34,291 nt of DNA from Coriobacteriaceae bacterium AF08-21 (GCA_027687465.1 JAQCQR010000023.1:279-34569); one strand, 5' to 3'; shown: positions 16,643-25,170, counted from the stretch's first letter. A program made the numbers and translations. Notes: generated by a model not told the origin, from the sequence alone.

Positions 16643-17662
16643 ATGCCTTCAACCCTTCCCGCCCCCATCGATAAGCTCGCCATCGTTGTCGTCACGTACA
16701 AGCGCCAGGAACTCCTGGCCAACTTGTTCGACTCCATGACCGAGCTCACGGCAACTCCCTGGCGCATCGTGATTGTCGATAACGAGAATTCGCGCGAGAC
16801 CGAGGCCATGTGCACCGCATTTAACGAGCGCCTCGCCAACCTGTGGGGCATCGACACCGACCAGCCCGATTCACAGGGTGGCACCGACCGCGTTATATAC
16901 GCGCCGCAGCTTGAAAACGGTGGCGGCGCGGGTGGCTTCTCCGCCGGCACCAAATGCGCCTACGACCTGGGCGCCCAGTGGTTCTGGGTGATGGACGACG
17001 ACGTGCTCGTCATCCCCGAAGGCATCGAGCGCTTGGCCAAGTGGACCGACCGCTACGACGTCATTCAGGGTTCGCGCCTGGACTTTGACGGCGGCGCCTT
17101 CTTTTGGCAGTACCAGCTCATCCTTTCGCTCGGCATCCCTAACCCCATCGCCAAGTGGGATTTGGGACCCGAGGGCTACCGCACCATGAACCAACTGTGC
17201 TTTGAGGGCGGCATGTTCTCGCGCCGCGTGGTCGACAAGATTGGCCTGCCCGACGCGCGCTTCTTTATCTACGGCGACGATGCCTGCTACGGCTACGTAG
17301 CCAGCCAGCACTTCCCCGCCGCCGTGGTTGCCGACGTGGTGCTCAAGCGCGCCCGCGCCGTCTCTAACTGGGATATCGCCGGCAAGCGCCAGCTCAACTC
17401 CACGAGCGACACCAACCGCTACTACATCATGCGCAACCGAGGCTTCCTTGCTCGCTACATGCAGATCTACGGCGACTACCACCCAGTGCTGTTCCGTCTG
17501 GGCAACGCCGCGACCTTCTGCAAGGAATTCATTCGCCTGGCCGCCGTTGACAAGTGCTTTAAGACCGGTATCCCGGCGCTGCGCCGTGGCATGAAGGACG
17601 CCCGCAAGATCGTTAAGGATCCCAACTGGAAGCCCATGCCGCCCATGAAGGACACCGAGTAA
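16643..17662 (+). CDS. GlfT-like GT2 glycosyltransferase (galactofuranosyltransferase type), 339 aa
   Basis: The ATG at 16643 is chosen over the longer frame from 16508 because the GT-A domain begins right after it (LAIVVVTYKRQELLANLFDS) and GAAAGG lies upstream. The sequence shows ENGGGAGGFSAGT (the 'N.GGAGGF..G' signature of galactofuranosyl/rhamnosyl transferases), a metal site DDD at WVMDDDVLV, and a C-terminal FFIYGDDACYGY acceptor-site region with SNWDIAGKRQ after it. The enzyme would use a nucleotide sugar such as UDP-galactofuranose at the cytoplasmic face. It is divergent from the other glycosyltransferases and ends 24 bases from a convergent gene. Base composition matches the core genome. 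Confidence 0.85.
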   Translation: MPSTLPAPIDKLAIVVVTYKRQELLANLFDSMTELTATPWRIVIVDNENSRETEAMCTAFNERLANLWGIDTDQPDSQGGTDRVIYAPQLENGGGAGGFSAGTKCAYDLGAQWFWVMDDDVLVIPEGIERLAKWTDRYDVIQGSRLDFDGGAFFWQYQLILSLGIPNPIAKWDLGPEGYRTMNQLCFEGGMFSRRVVDKIGLPDARFFIYGDDACYGYVASQHFPAAVVADVVLKRARAVSNWDIAGKRQLNSTSDTNRYYIMRNRGFLARYMQIYGDYHPVLFRLGNAATFCKEFIRLAAVDKCFKTGIPALRRGMKDARKIVKDPNWKPMPPMKDTE

Positions 17663-17686
17663 CGGAAGCCGGAAACACCTCAGCGC

Positions 17687-19483
17687 TTAAAGCCGCTGGT
17701 ACACCGTAGCCACATGCTGTCCATCAAACCCAAACCCCCAGCGCATGCGACCAACGCCGGGTCGCGGCACACGGATTTCGTCGATGCCGTCGCGCTCTAT
17801 GTCGAGCAGCGCCTGCACGGCCAGCAATTCCAGGCCCAGCGCATCCACACCGGGGTCATACATCATGTTGATCGTTATCAGCGGACGTTCATCGAGCATA
17901 CCGATCGTATCGGCTATGTCGAACACGGCGCCCGTGGGAAAAACCTGGATGTCCCAGCGATCCGCGCCACACTTTCGCCTCGAAGCAGGATTGGCATAGC
18001 CCGGCAATCCAAAGCAGAGTCCTTGCAAGAGTAGGTGATATGGCAGCGGAGCATCTGGGTCGGTCGCACCGATTCCCGCATCTCCCAAGATGCGGCTTAG
18101 CGTCCGCCTCACGGTATCCTCGTTCCCATGGCACAGCCCGTCGCGAAACGCATCGACGTCTCGAATGTCTTCTGCAGCGCACTCAAACCACTCAATAATC
18201 ACTAGACGCAAGGCCTGGCGAAGCTCGTTATTGGGCAATCGCAAAGCACGGAGGCGATCGCCATGCTCTGGCTCCTCAGTCATATCCGTCGTGAGAAAAC
18301 CGGACAGATACAGCGCTGTCCACATGCCATCGTCAGGCGAGACATCTGGCTCCGCAGTGCCCAAACAAAGCGGGACCTCAGCGCACCCATGGGCCTCGAG
18401 CAAATCAAACAAGACCGAAAGGCGGTCGAGATTCCACCCGGCAACTACCCTACTCAGGCAATCGGCATATCCATACAGATCGGCACGCACAGGCGCCGTA
18501 CAGCCTCGGCCCAGAAAACCGATCACACGCTCTGGACTCGAGCAATAGGCCCTGCCAAACCGATACCCCTCGAGCCAGTCACGCGCATCATCCAGGTATT
18601 CCTCGCGCCCAGCATGATTCAAAAGAGCCTCGACCTCAGCATCCGAAAAACCGAAACATCGGTCACACCACGCCGACAGCGGCGTCGTCAGACAATACGA
18701 GCAGCCGCGCGAAGAAAGCGCCGCTTCGGCAGGACCGGGACACTCCCCCATCAGACACGTCAGCCGCAACGAATCGCGCGCAGTGGCAATGGCGTCAAAC
18801 AGCACACGGTCAAGTAGTTCTGCCGGATCGGCGTCGGAAGCGTCCCTCGCGCTCGCACGGCGAGACCACGCCGCATCGTACCCATCAACGAGCAATACAA
18901 CCTGCTCATCGCAGGCAATCTCCAGCAGTTCTATGAGCACACCGAGCACCGAGGCGACCTCGTCCTCGCTCGCCACGCCACGCGCGACACGTTCGATGTG
19001 ACGCACCTTATCTCGAGCTAAATCCGGAGCCTCCAAGAGAGCCAACAAGCGAGCGCACTCGCCCGAAAGGGCATCGCGCACGACGCCGGCAACAGCGGGG
19101 CCACGCCTCGCAGCGCCAGAAAAGTCCAGCGATATCACCGGATAGCAAGCATACTCATCCCGATAGCGCCCGCCGTTCGCATCCCAAATCTGAGCATCGG
19201 CAAACAAACGCTGACCAGAGCGACCGACCGCTGGACGCTCCAGAAAAGCCCTAAGCATCGACAAGTTCATGCTCTTGCCAAAACCCTCGGGTCGACAGCA
19301 CACCACAACGGACGCGTCGCAGTCCAACACATCGGCAATAAACACGGTCTTGTCAACCAGCATGCAGCAACCAAGGGCCTCCGCATAGTCGTGCATGCCA
19401 ATGGGCAAAACCGCATCGTCGGCACAGCCGATCAAGCGCACGCCAAAGCCAGCAGCACAATCAACATTTGCCTGTTCAGACAC
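17687..19483 (-). CDS. AAA-ATPase-like / degenerate PD-(D/E)XK family protein, 598 aa
   Basis: I place the start at a GTG at 19483, preceded by AGGGGG, instead of the frame opening at 19615; the residues upstream look non-coding. The layout matches the AAA-ATPase-like family with a C-terminal nuclease-like domain: VDKTVFIADVL, then a Walker A RPEGFGKSMNLSML (residues 64-77; the usual form is RPRRFGKT), a Walker B-like VVLLVDGYD, and a C-terminal YHLLLQGLCFGLPGY followed by RWDIQVFP. Where the family normally has an acidic 'EFK' strand, this protein reads ITINMMY, so the nuclease is probably inactive. Cysteine content is high. It is often annotated as a hypothetical ATP-binding protein, and its biological role is unknown. 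Confidence 0.75.
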   Translation of the reverse strand: MSEQANVDCAAGFGVRLIGCADDAVLPIGMHDYAEALGCCMLVDKTVFIADVLDCDASVVVCCRPEGFGKSMNLSMLRAFLERPAVGRSGQRLFADAQIWDANGGRYRDEYACYPVISLDFSGAARRGPAVAGVVRDALSGECARLLALLEAPDLARDKVRHIERVARGVASEDEVASVLGVLIELLEIACDEQVVLLVDGYDAAWSRRASARDASDADPAELLDRVLFDAIATARDSLRLTCLMGECPGPAEAALSSRGCSYCLTTPLSAWCDRCFGFSDAEVEALLNHAGREEYLDDARDWLEGYRFGRAYCSSPERVIGFLGRGCTAPVRADLYGYADCLSRVVAGWNLDRLSVLFDLLEAHGCAEVPLCLGTAEPDVSPDDGMWTALYLSGFLTTDMTEEPEHGDRLRALRLPNNELRQALRLVIIEWFECAAEDIRDVDAFRDGLCHGNEDTVRRTLSRILGDAGIGATDPDAPLPYHLLLQGLCFGLPGYANPASRRKCGADRWDIQVFPTGAVFDIADTIGMLDERPLITINMMYDPGVDALGLELLAVQALLDIERDGIDEIRVPRPGVGRMRWGFGFDGQHVATVYQRL

Positions 19484-19616
19484 CAAAACGTTCCCCCTAA
19501 ATCGCTGCACGATGCCAATTGTAATGACCGCCTCGCGCGTACCGACGACGCCGCGCGAACATATCGGGCAACGGTAGCAACAAGAGGTGTGAGGGGGCAT
19601 AACTAATCGTTGCACA

Positions 19617-19653
19617 ACAAAACGGGGCCCGATGCATTCGCACCGGACCCCGT
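19617..19653 (-). terminator. Rho-independent terminator of the surface-protein gene
   Basis: On the minus strand ACGGGGTCCGG pairs with a CCGGGCCCCGT-like arm around a short loop and is followed by GTTTTGTT. It lies just after the stop at 19686 and before the start of the ATPase-like gene. Confidence 0.7.
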
Positions 19654-19685
19654 CCCAACTCTTTAGTTATCTGGCAACCGAGAGG

Positions 19686-21458
19686 CTACTCCTCTGAGCC
19701 GTCCTCCCCAGAAGTTTTCTTCTGCTGATCGAGCTTATGCTTACCACTTACGATAGACGTGGCACCCAGCGTGGCCAAGCTTGCACTGGCAAGGCTCGCC
19801 ATCACAATCAGATCGCCCGTCTTGGGCATGTTGCCGCCCGAGGACTTGGTCGTTGTAGTCGTCGTGGTCGTGGTGGTCACCGTTTTGGAGTCATTTTGCT
19901 CCTGGACCTGGTTGTCGGTGCTGCCCTTACCGCTGTCCTCGCCCTGCTGCTTTCCGTCCTCGGTCTTGTCCTTGTTCTCGTCCTTCGCCTCAGATTCAGA
20001 CTTCTTGCCATCGTCCTTCTCCTGAGCGGACTTGTCGCCCTTCTCATCAGAGCTAGAACCCTTATCGGACTCGATCTTTTCCGTGGAAACCTGATCAGAG
20101 TTGCCCTTATTCTGGGTCGAGCCGTTATTGACGCCAGCCATCAGCGAAGAGCCCAGCGTAGAACCAAGCTGCTCGGAGAAAGAAGGCTTCTTGTCCGGCG
20201 AAGCAACGGGAACGTCCGGCGCCTTATTCGAGTCATCCTTGGAAGCATCGGAACCAGGGGTTGCGTCAGAGCCGGAGCCGTTGTTAGAGCCGGTGCCAAC
20301 GGACGAATCGCTCGAGCCGGTGGATGAGTTAGAGGTGCCAGCGCCGGTCGAACCAGAAGCGTCGCTGTCCGTATTGCCTGCAGAGCTTGAAGACGAATCG
20401 CCCGCAGCAGAGCCGTTCGAAACGGAGCCGTTCGAGGTAGAGCCGTCGTTGGTAGTGCCACCAGCAGAGCCATTACCGTCAGCATCGGTCGAGGGCGCAT
20501 CCATCCTGTCATCATTGGCATCGTCACTCGAGTCGTCATTCGAATCAGGCGTCGGCGAGGGCGCCGGCGAGGGCTCGGGCTGCACGGGCGTCGCGGCGGC
20601 AGCCTCGTCCTCAGCGATATAAACCAAGCAGTCCTTCAGCTCATTCTTATAACGATTCTTCCAGCCCTCATGATACTGGGGCTGGCTCGAATACTTGGTC
20701 GCCACGTTATTGACCACGCTGTTGGAGAGCGCCGTCACAAACTCGCGGTCGGTCATACTGTTAGAAAGGTTTGCCCAGCGGAAGAAGTCCCTGCAACCAC
20801 CGGTGCCGCACATGTTGGTGATACTCCACACCATGCCCTTAACGCAATCGGCGCGGCCCGAAACATCAATGCCCAAGCCACTCTTGAGCCACGCCTCGGT
20901 CACCGCATAGTACGAGTTGTACGCATAGGCATCTTGAAGTGCTGAGAACTCAACAGGATCGGTGTTGTACGCACCTTGGAAGGCATCTTGCGCGATATGG
21001 CCCAGCTCGGTGAGCTGGCCGTTCTCGTACATGGCATTGCTCGCGTTGGAGATCTCGCTGCCGCGATCAATCGCATCCTTGAGCATGCTGTATTTTTCGG
21101 GGTTGTAGTTGTAGGCCTGCTTCATAAACGGAATGAGCGACCATCGACGGTCGAACTGGTAATAGCCCAGCGCGTTATAGCCGTCGCCATACGAAAAGCC
21201 CTGGTTATAGTTGCCATGGCTCTCGTACTTGGTAAAGTACTTCATCTCGGTGGTCACGTTAACAAACGAAACGCCCTGGACCGACCTCAGCACGCCCGAG
21301 AAGGACTGCTGGGTATAGAGACCCTTATCGATATCGGTCGCATTCGAGGCAACGCCCGGCGTGGGCTCCTCGGCAGCGGCGGGTGCCGGCGCGGAAACGG
21401 CGCCAAACGAAAGCGCCAGCGTCAGGCCCGCGACAATCGCAGAATGCTTGGGCTGCAT
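19686..21458 (-). CDS. Cell-wall-anchored lysozyme-like protein (MPKTG), 590 aa
   Basis: Residues 1-29 are a signal peptide (charged start, hydrophobic core, AAA cleavage site). Residues about 70-250 form a globular domain with YESHGNYNQGFSYGDGYNALGYYQFD. The glutamate at 79 and the 'GYYQFD' word suggest a peptidoglycan-hydrolase/lysozyme fold. CGTGGC lies near residue 215. Residues about 290-540 are Ser/Asp/Gly/Lys-rich low-complexity stalk with a run of about ten threonines. The end is MPKTGD (544-549), a hydrophobic stretch and a charged tail KHKLDQQKK plus acidic residues. This is a sortase sorting signal with Met instead of Leu. The protein is likely exported and covalently attached. No sortase gene lies in the window. 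A terminator follows. Confidence 0.75.
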   Translation of the reverse strand: MQPKHSAIVAGLTLALSFGAVSAPAPAAAEEPTPGVASNATDIDKGLYTQQSFSGVLRSVQGVSFVNVTTEMKYFTKYESHGNYNQGFSYGDGYNALGYYQFDRRWSLIPFMKQAYNYNPEKYSMLKDAIDRGSEISNASNAMYENGQLTELGHIAQDAFQGAYNTDPVEFSALQDAYAYNSYYAVTEAWLKSGLGIDVSGRADCVKGMVWSITNMCGTGGCRDFFRWANLSNSMTDREFVTALSNSVVNNVATKYSSQPQYHEGWKNRYKNELKDCLVYIAEDEAAAATPVQPEPSPAPSPTPDSNDDSSDDANDDRMDAPSTDADGNGSAGGTTNDGSTSNGSVSNGSAAGDSSSSSAGNTDSDASGSTGAGTSNSSTGSSDSSVGTGSNNGSGSDATPGSDASKDDSNKAPDVPVASPDKKPSFSEQLGSTLGSSLMAGVNNGSTQNKGNSDQVSTEKIESDKGSSSDEKGDKSAQEKDDGKKSESEAKDENKDKTEDGKQQGEDSGKGSTDNQVQEQNDSKTVTTTTTTTTTTKSSGGNMPKTGDLIVMASLASASLATLGATSIVSGKHKLDQQKKTSGEDGSEE

Positions 21459-21528
21459 AAGATCCTCCCTGCATTGGTATAGTTAAAGTGCAGTTTGCAA
21501 AGGTAGATTTAAGTATTGCAGCTCGCCC

Positions 21529-21544
21529 GTTGTTGCACAACAAC
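21529..21544. promoter_or_regulatory. Short palindrome upstream of the surface-protein gene
   Basis: GTTGTTG and CAACAAC are separated by two bases between the HEPN gene end and the surface-protein start. It could be an operator or part of a weak terminator. No partner regulator is visible. Confidence 0.25.
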
Positions 21545-21586
21545 CGCTCGGCAAACGGCAACAACCCTCCGCGAAATCTTAAGGAA

Positions 21587-22006
21587 TTAAACAAACTGGT
21601 CGTCGGGCGCCATCAGAAGCTCGCCGTATCGCTCCATCAGCCCGTCCCTCAACTGACAAAAAGCGGGAATATATACGTTCAAGATGCGCTGAATCAAATC
21701 TTGAGCGAGCTTGTTGTCATAGATATGGACGTTCGTATTGCGGTCTTTGAGCATATCTAGCCAGGCCGCCTCATCAATAAAGTCGTAGAATCGGTAGGAC
21801 TCCTTCAAGATGGCACGAGGAGACCCCGACGCGGCAAGCGTGGCGCCCTCATACTCGAGCAGACGCTTAAGGAGCTTCCAGCTCAGTTCAAATTGAAGAT
21901 TGAACTTATTAATCAAACCACTCTGAACAAAATCATTGTTGAGATCCTGATTGGGCGCATCCTCAAGATTCGCCAAGGCGCTGACAAAGTTCTCATATTT
22001 TTTCAT
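21587..22006 (-). CDS. HepT-like HEPN protein (nucleotidyltransferase substrate-binding), 139 aa
   Basis: An all-helical protein of the HI0074/HEPN type: FNLQFELSWKLLKRLLEYEG, ASGSPRAILKESYRFYDF and the RNase-type motif RNTNVH (R-X4-H), then YDNKLAQDLIQRILNVYIPAF. In MntA-HepT systems the HEPN protein is a toxin RNase whose motif Tyr/His region is AMPylated by the partner. The ATG overlaps the end of the upstream nucleotidyltransferase gene by 14 bases, the normal arrangement for these pairs. Length and motif are intact, so the pair is probably functional. Whether it acts as toxin-antitoxin here is inferred from family. Confidence 0.85.
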   Translation of the reverse strand: MKKYENFVSALANLEDAPNQDLNNDFVQSGLINKFNLQFELSWKLLKRLLEYEGATLAASGSPRAILKESYRFYDFIDEAAWLDMLKDRNTNVHIYDNKLAQDLIQRILNVYIPAFCQLRDGLMERYGELLMAPDDQFV

Positions 22007-22280
22007 ACAGAATCACACCATCCCTGGCAATTTCATCGAGCAATTGACGCGATAAGGACTCGTCGAGATTGACGACATCTACATCTAAAAGAGTATCAAG
22101 ACGCTCCTCGATCAAATATGACAACCGGCCGAAATCCCGGCAACCTGCTACGGCGATGTCAATATCGCTCTTAGGCAAGTTGTCACCTCGAGCGCGGGAA
22201 CCAAACAGCACAACCTTCTCGGCGTCACATTCCCGAGCAAAAACTTCAATTTGCTTATACACCTTGTCGAGAGATGTCAT
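21993..22280 (-). CDS. MntA-like minimal nucleotidyltransferase, 95 aa
   Basis: The minimal nucleotidyltransferase signature is clear: VVLFGSRARGDN with a following SDIDIAV, that is GS-X10-DxD, and a third acidic position in VDVVNLDE. The protein has the usual length of this family (about 95-100). It would transfer nucleotides to the partner HEPN protein encoded by the overlapping downstream gene and so neutralise it. It starts a few bases after the end of the Rrf2 gene, on the same strand, so it may share that promoter and the upstream operators. Confidence 0.87.
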   Translation of the reverse strand: MTSLDKVYKQIEVFARECDAEKVVLFGSRARGDNLPKSDIDIAVAGCRDFGRLSYLIEERLDTLLDVDVVNLDESLSRQLLDEIARDGVILYEKI

Positions 22281-22288
22281 TTGCAGCC

Positions 22289-22720
22289 CTACAGCTTAAT
22301 GTCAAAGTTGATCTCGGGGACGGCGGCCAGGTCGGCCAACGTCACGCCGTCGACGTACTTTTCGATCACGTCGTCCAGACCACGCCAGAATTTGACGGTC
22401 GAGCAGAGATCGCTGCGGGCGCAGCTGTTGTCGATACCATCGCACGCCACCGGAGCCGTGCTGCCCTCGACGGCGCGCAGGATGTCGCCAGCACGCACCT
22501 CGGCCGGGTCCTTGGCCATCATGTAGCCGCCACCCTTGCCGCGCACGCTCTTAAGCAGGCCTGCCTTCATAAGCGGACGCACAAGCTGTTCCAGATACTT
22601 TTGCGAGATACGCTCGCGGTCGGCGACCTCGCGCAGGGCGATCTTGCCCTCGGCGTCACCAAGCGCTGCGATATAGATCATCAGTCGGAGGGCATAGCGG
22701 CCCTTAGAAGAAATGAGCAT
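22289..22720 (-). CDS. Rrf2 family regulator with three cysteines, 143 aa
   Basis: The ATG at 22720 is preferred because GGAGG lies just upstream and the family starts MLISSKGRYALR. The longer frame from 22798 would run through the operator palindromes. A winged helix-turn-helix (IALREVADRERISQKYLEQLVRPL) is followed by VRGKGGGYMMAK and a loop with Cys93, Cys100 and Cys106, spaced like IscR-type iron-sulfur ligands. It is divergent from sufCBDSU, so it probably senses iron-sulfur status and controls the operon and itself. The two 31-bp palindromes in between are its likely sites. IscR- or SufR-like naming is not certain, so no symbol is given. Confidence 0.88.
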   Translation of the reverse strand: MLISSKGRYALRLMIYIAALGDAEGKIALREVADRERISQKYLEQLVRPLMKAGLLKSVRGKGGGYMMAKDPAEVRAGDILRAVEGSTAPVACDGIDNSCARSDLCSTVKFWRGLDDVIEKYVDGVTLADLAAVPEINFDIKL

Positions 22721-22740
22721 ACCTACCCTCCCATCGCATC

Positions 22741-22771
22741 TGGGACAACATAACCAGGTTTGTTTGTCCCA
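22741..22771. promoter_or_regulatory. Rrf2 operator candidate 1
   Basis: A 31-bp imperfect palindrome with arms TGGGACAA and TTGTCCCA, 15 bases apart. It lies directly upstream of the Rrf2 gene and is matched by a second copy 13 bases further on. Confidence 0.7.
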
Positions 22772-22784
22772 AATCTTAAGTGAG

Positions 22785-22815
22785 TGGGACAAACACAACA
22801 GGTTATTTTGTCCCA
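22785..22815. promoter_or_regulatory. Rrf2 operator candidate 2
   Basis: A second 31-bp element with the same arms TGGGACAA / TTGTCCCA and the same 15-base spacing. Its inner sequence shares CAGGTT with copy 1. Two equal, equally spaced sites support a real regulator-binding region. Confidence 0.7.
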
Positions 22816-22852
22816 GAATTTGAAAAGTCGAGTGGATTAGTCGGGTTTTCCC

Positions 22853-22880
22853 TTGACTAACGCCGAACCCATAGTAACTT
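22853..22880 (+). promoter_or_regulatory. Probable suf promoter
   Basis: TTGACT at 22853-22858 and TAACTT at 22875-22880 are 16 bases apart, and a transcript would begin about 55 bases before the sufC start. The nearest operator ends about 37 bases upstream of the -35 box. Confidence 0.45.
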
Positions 22881-22944
22881 TATTCCGAGAAGATTCCTAG
22901 GGTTTAGTACACCCATGAGTACACCATATACAGAGAGGGACAGC

Positions 22945-23745
22945 ATGAGTGCAAATCCGCTGCTTTCCATTGAAGGTCTCACCGCCTCCGTGGACGAGAA
23001 GACCATCCTCCACAACGTCAACCTCAACGTCGCCGCCGGCGAGACCCACGTGCTGATGGGACCCAACGGCGCCGGCAAGTCCACCCTCGGCCACCTGGTC
23101 ATGGGCGACCCCGTCTACACGGTAAACGACGGCCGCATCGTTTTTGACGGCCAGGACATCACCGAGCTCACCACCGACAAGCGCTCGCGCGCCGGCCTGT
23201 TCCTGAGCTTCCAGGCACCGGTCGAGATCCCCGGCGTGCCACTGTCGAGCTTTTTGCGCGCCAGTATCGCCGGCCGCCCCGGCCTGGAGATGAAGGGCAA
23301 GGAATTCCGTCGTCGCGTCAAGGAGCTCGCGGCCGAGCTCAACATGGATACCGCCTACCTCAACCGCGAGCTGGGCGTGGGCTTCTCGGGCGGCGAGAAG
23401 AAGAAGGTCGAGATGCTCCAGCTCCTGTTGCTGCAGCCCAAGCTCGCCATCCTCGACGAGACCGACTCGGGCCTGGACGTCGACGCGCTTTCCACCGTCA
23501 GCCACGGCATGGACGCCTACCGCAAGAGCTGCGACGGCTCCATGCTCATCATCACGCACAACACGCGCATCCTGGAGCACTTGGATGTCGACCGCGTCCA
23601 CGTTATGGTCAAGGGTCATATCGTGCGCGAGGACGACGCCTCGCTCATCCCCTGGATCGACAAGAACGGCTTTGAGACCTTCGAGCGCGAGGCCGCCGAG
23701 CAGCGCGCCCAGGCCGAGGCCGCCGCTGCCGAGCAGCAGGCGTAA
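22945..23745 (+). CDS. sufC: SufC, Fe-S cluster assembly ATPase, 266 aa
   Basis: An ABC-type ATPase of the SufBCD scaffold: Walker A GPNGAGKST (39-47), the signature FSGGEKKKVEM and Walker B LAILDETDSGLD, as in SufC and not in transporters. I take the ATG at 22945 because GAGAGGG lies just before it. The upstream ATG at 22915 has no ribosome site. SufC binds SufB and SufD and drives the conformational change for cluster assembly. It is the first gene of sufCBDSU, driven by the promoter at 22853. The tail is rich in Ala/Glu (EQRAQAEAAAAEQQA), an unremarkable extension. Confidence 0.96.
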   Translation: MSANPLLSIEGLTASVDEKTILHNVNLNVAAGETHVLMGPNGAGKSTLGHLVMGDPVYTVNDGRIVFDGQDITELTTDKRSRAGLFLSFQAPVEIPGVPLSSFLRASIAGRPGLEMKGKEFRRRVKELAAELNMDTAYLNRELGVGFSGGEKKKVEMLQLLLLQPKLAILDETDSGLDVDALSTVSHGMDAYRKSCDGSMLIITHNTRILEHLDVDRVHVMVKGHIVREDDASLIPWIDKNGFETFEREAAEQRAQAEAAAAEQQA

Positions 23746-23757
23746 AGGGGCGACGTA

Positions 23758-25170
23758 ATGACCAAGAACCGCACCGAGGTCGCGGACATCGACCGCAGCC
23801 TCTACGACTTCACCTATGGCGAGGAGGGATTCGAGCGCCTCGACGCCGGCATCACGCCCGACATCGTGCGCGAGATCAGCGCCAAGAAGGACGAACCGCA
23901 GTGGATGCTCGACCTGCGCCTCAAGTCCCTCGAGATCTTCAACCGCTTCCCCGATCCGACGTGGGGCCCCTCCATCGAGGGCCTGGACATGGACAACATC
24001 GTCACCTACGTCAAGCCCAACACCGACCAAAAGCACGACTGGGAGTCGGTGCCCGACGACATCAAGAACACCTTTGAGCGCCTGGGCATCCCCGAGGCCG
24101 AGCGCAGCTACCTGGCGGGCGTCGGCGCGCAGTACGACTCCGAGCTGGTCTACCACAACATGCAGGACACCGCGTCCAAGATGGGTATCGTCTATTCCGG
24201 CATCGAGGAGGCCCTGCACGACCCGCAGTGGGAGCCGCTCATCCACGAGAAGTTTATGACGCTCATCCCGCCCACCGACCACAAGTTTGCGGCCCTGCAC
24301 GGCGCCGTATGGTCGGGCGGCTCGTTTGTCTACGTGCCCAAGGGCACCAAGCTCGACTTCCCGCTGCAGAGCTACTTCCGCCTTAACGCCAAGGGCGCCG
24401 GCCAGTTTGAGCACACGCTCATCATCGTCGAGGACGATGCCGACCTGCACTTTATTGAGGGTTGCTCCGCGCCCAAGTACAACGTGGCCAACCTCCACGC
24501 CGGCGCCGTCGAGCTCTTTGTGGGCAAGCGTGCGCACCTGCGCTACTCGACCATCGAGAACTGGTCCAAGAACATGTACAACCTCAACACCAAGCGTGCG
24601 CGCGTGGACGAGGACGGCGACATCGAGTGGATCAGTGGCTCCTTCGGCAGCCACGTGGGCTACCTCTACCCCATGAGCGTGCTCAACGGCCGCCGCGCCC
24701 GGTCGAGCTTTACCGGCATCACCTTTGCCGGCGCCGGGCAGAATCTCGACACCGGCTGCAAGGTCGTGCTCAACGCCCCCGAGACCTCGGCAACCGTCGA
24801 GACCAAGGGCATCTCCAAGAGCGGCGGCATCCAGACCTTCCGCAGCTCCATCGTGGCCACGCCCAAGGCCGAGGGCTCCAAGGCAACCGTGAGCTGCCAG
24901 TCGCTGATGCTCGACGACCAAAGCCGCTCCGACACTATTCCGGCCATGGACATCCGCGCCAAGAACGTCGACATCGGCCACGAGGCCACCATCGGCCGCA
25001 TCGGCGACGACAAGGTGTTCTACCTGATGAGCCGCGGCATCTCGGAGGAAGAGGCCCGTACCATGATCGTCAACGGCTTTGCCAACCCGGTCTCCAAGGA
25101 GCTGCCGCTGGAGTACGCCGTCGAGATGAACAACCTGATCAAGCTCGAGATGGAAGGAGCGATCGGATAA
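23758..25170 (+). CDS. sufB: SufB, Fe-S cluster scaffold, 470 aa
   Basis: Full-length SufB. Residues YDFTYGEEGFERLDAGITPD open the protein, LDMDNIVTYVKPNTDQK follows, and the beta-helical core contains HGAVWSGGSFVYVPKG, FEHTLIIVEDDADLHFIEGCSAP and the C-terminal AKNVDIGHEATIGRIGDDKVFYLMSRG. The cysteine in EGCSAP and the histidine of the GHEAT word are features expected for cluster building. SufB forms a complex with SufC and SufD and accepts sulfur from SufS/SufU. It starts 12 bases after sufC with GGGGCG upstream, and its stop overlaps the ATG of sufD (TAATG). Confidence 0.97.
   Translation: MTKNRTEVADIDRSLYDFTYGEEGFERLDAGITPDIVREISAKKDEPQWMLDLRLKSLEIFNRFPDPTWGPSIEGLDMDNIVTYVKPNTDQKHDWESVPDDIKNTFERLGIPEAERSYLAGVGAQYDSELVYHNMQDTASKMGIVYSGIEEALHDPQWEPLIHEKFMTLIPPTDHKFAALHGAVWSGGSFVYVPKGTKLDFPLQSYFRLNAKGAGQFEHTLIIVEDDADLHFIEGCSAPKYNVANLHAGAVELFVGKRAHLRYSTIENWSKNMYNLNTKRARVDEDGDIEWISGSFGSHVGYLYPMSVLNGRRARSSFTGITFAGAGQNLDTGCKVVLNAPETSATVETKGISKSGGIQTFRSSIVATPKAEGSKATVSCQSLMLDDQSRSDTIPAMDIRAKNVDIGHEATIGRIGDDKVFYLMSRGISEEEARTMIVNGFANPVSKELPLEYAVEMNNLIKLEMEGAIG

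Noticed and set aside
22897..24981. A 694-codon minus-strand open frame across sufC and sufB
   Set aside because: It lies opposite certain sufCB genes and is rich in Val/Leu/Gly/His typical of antisense frames in GC-rich DNA. It has no family features.
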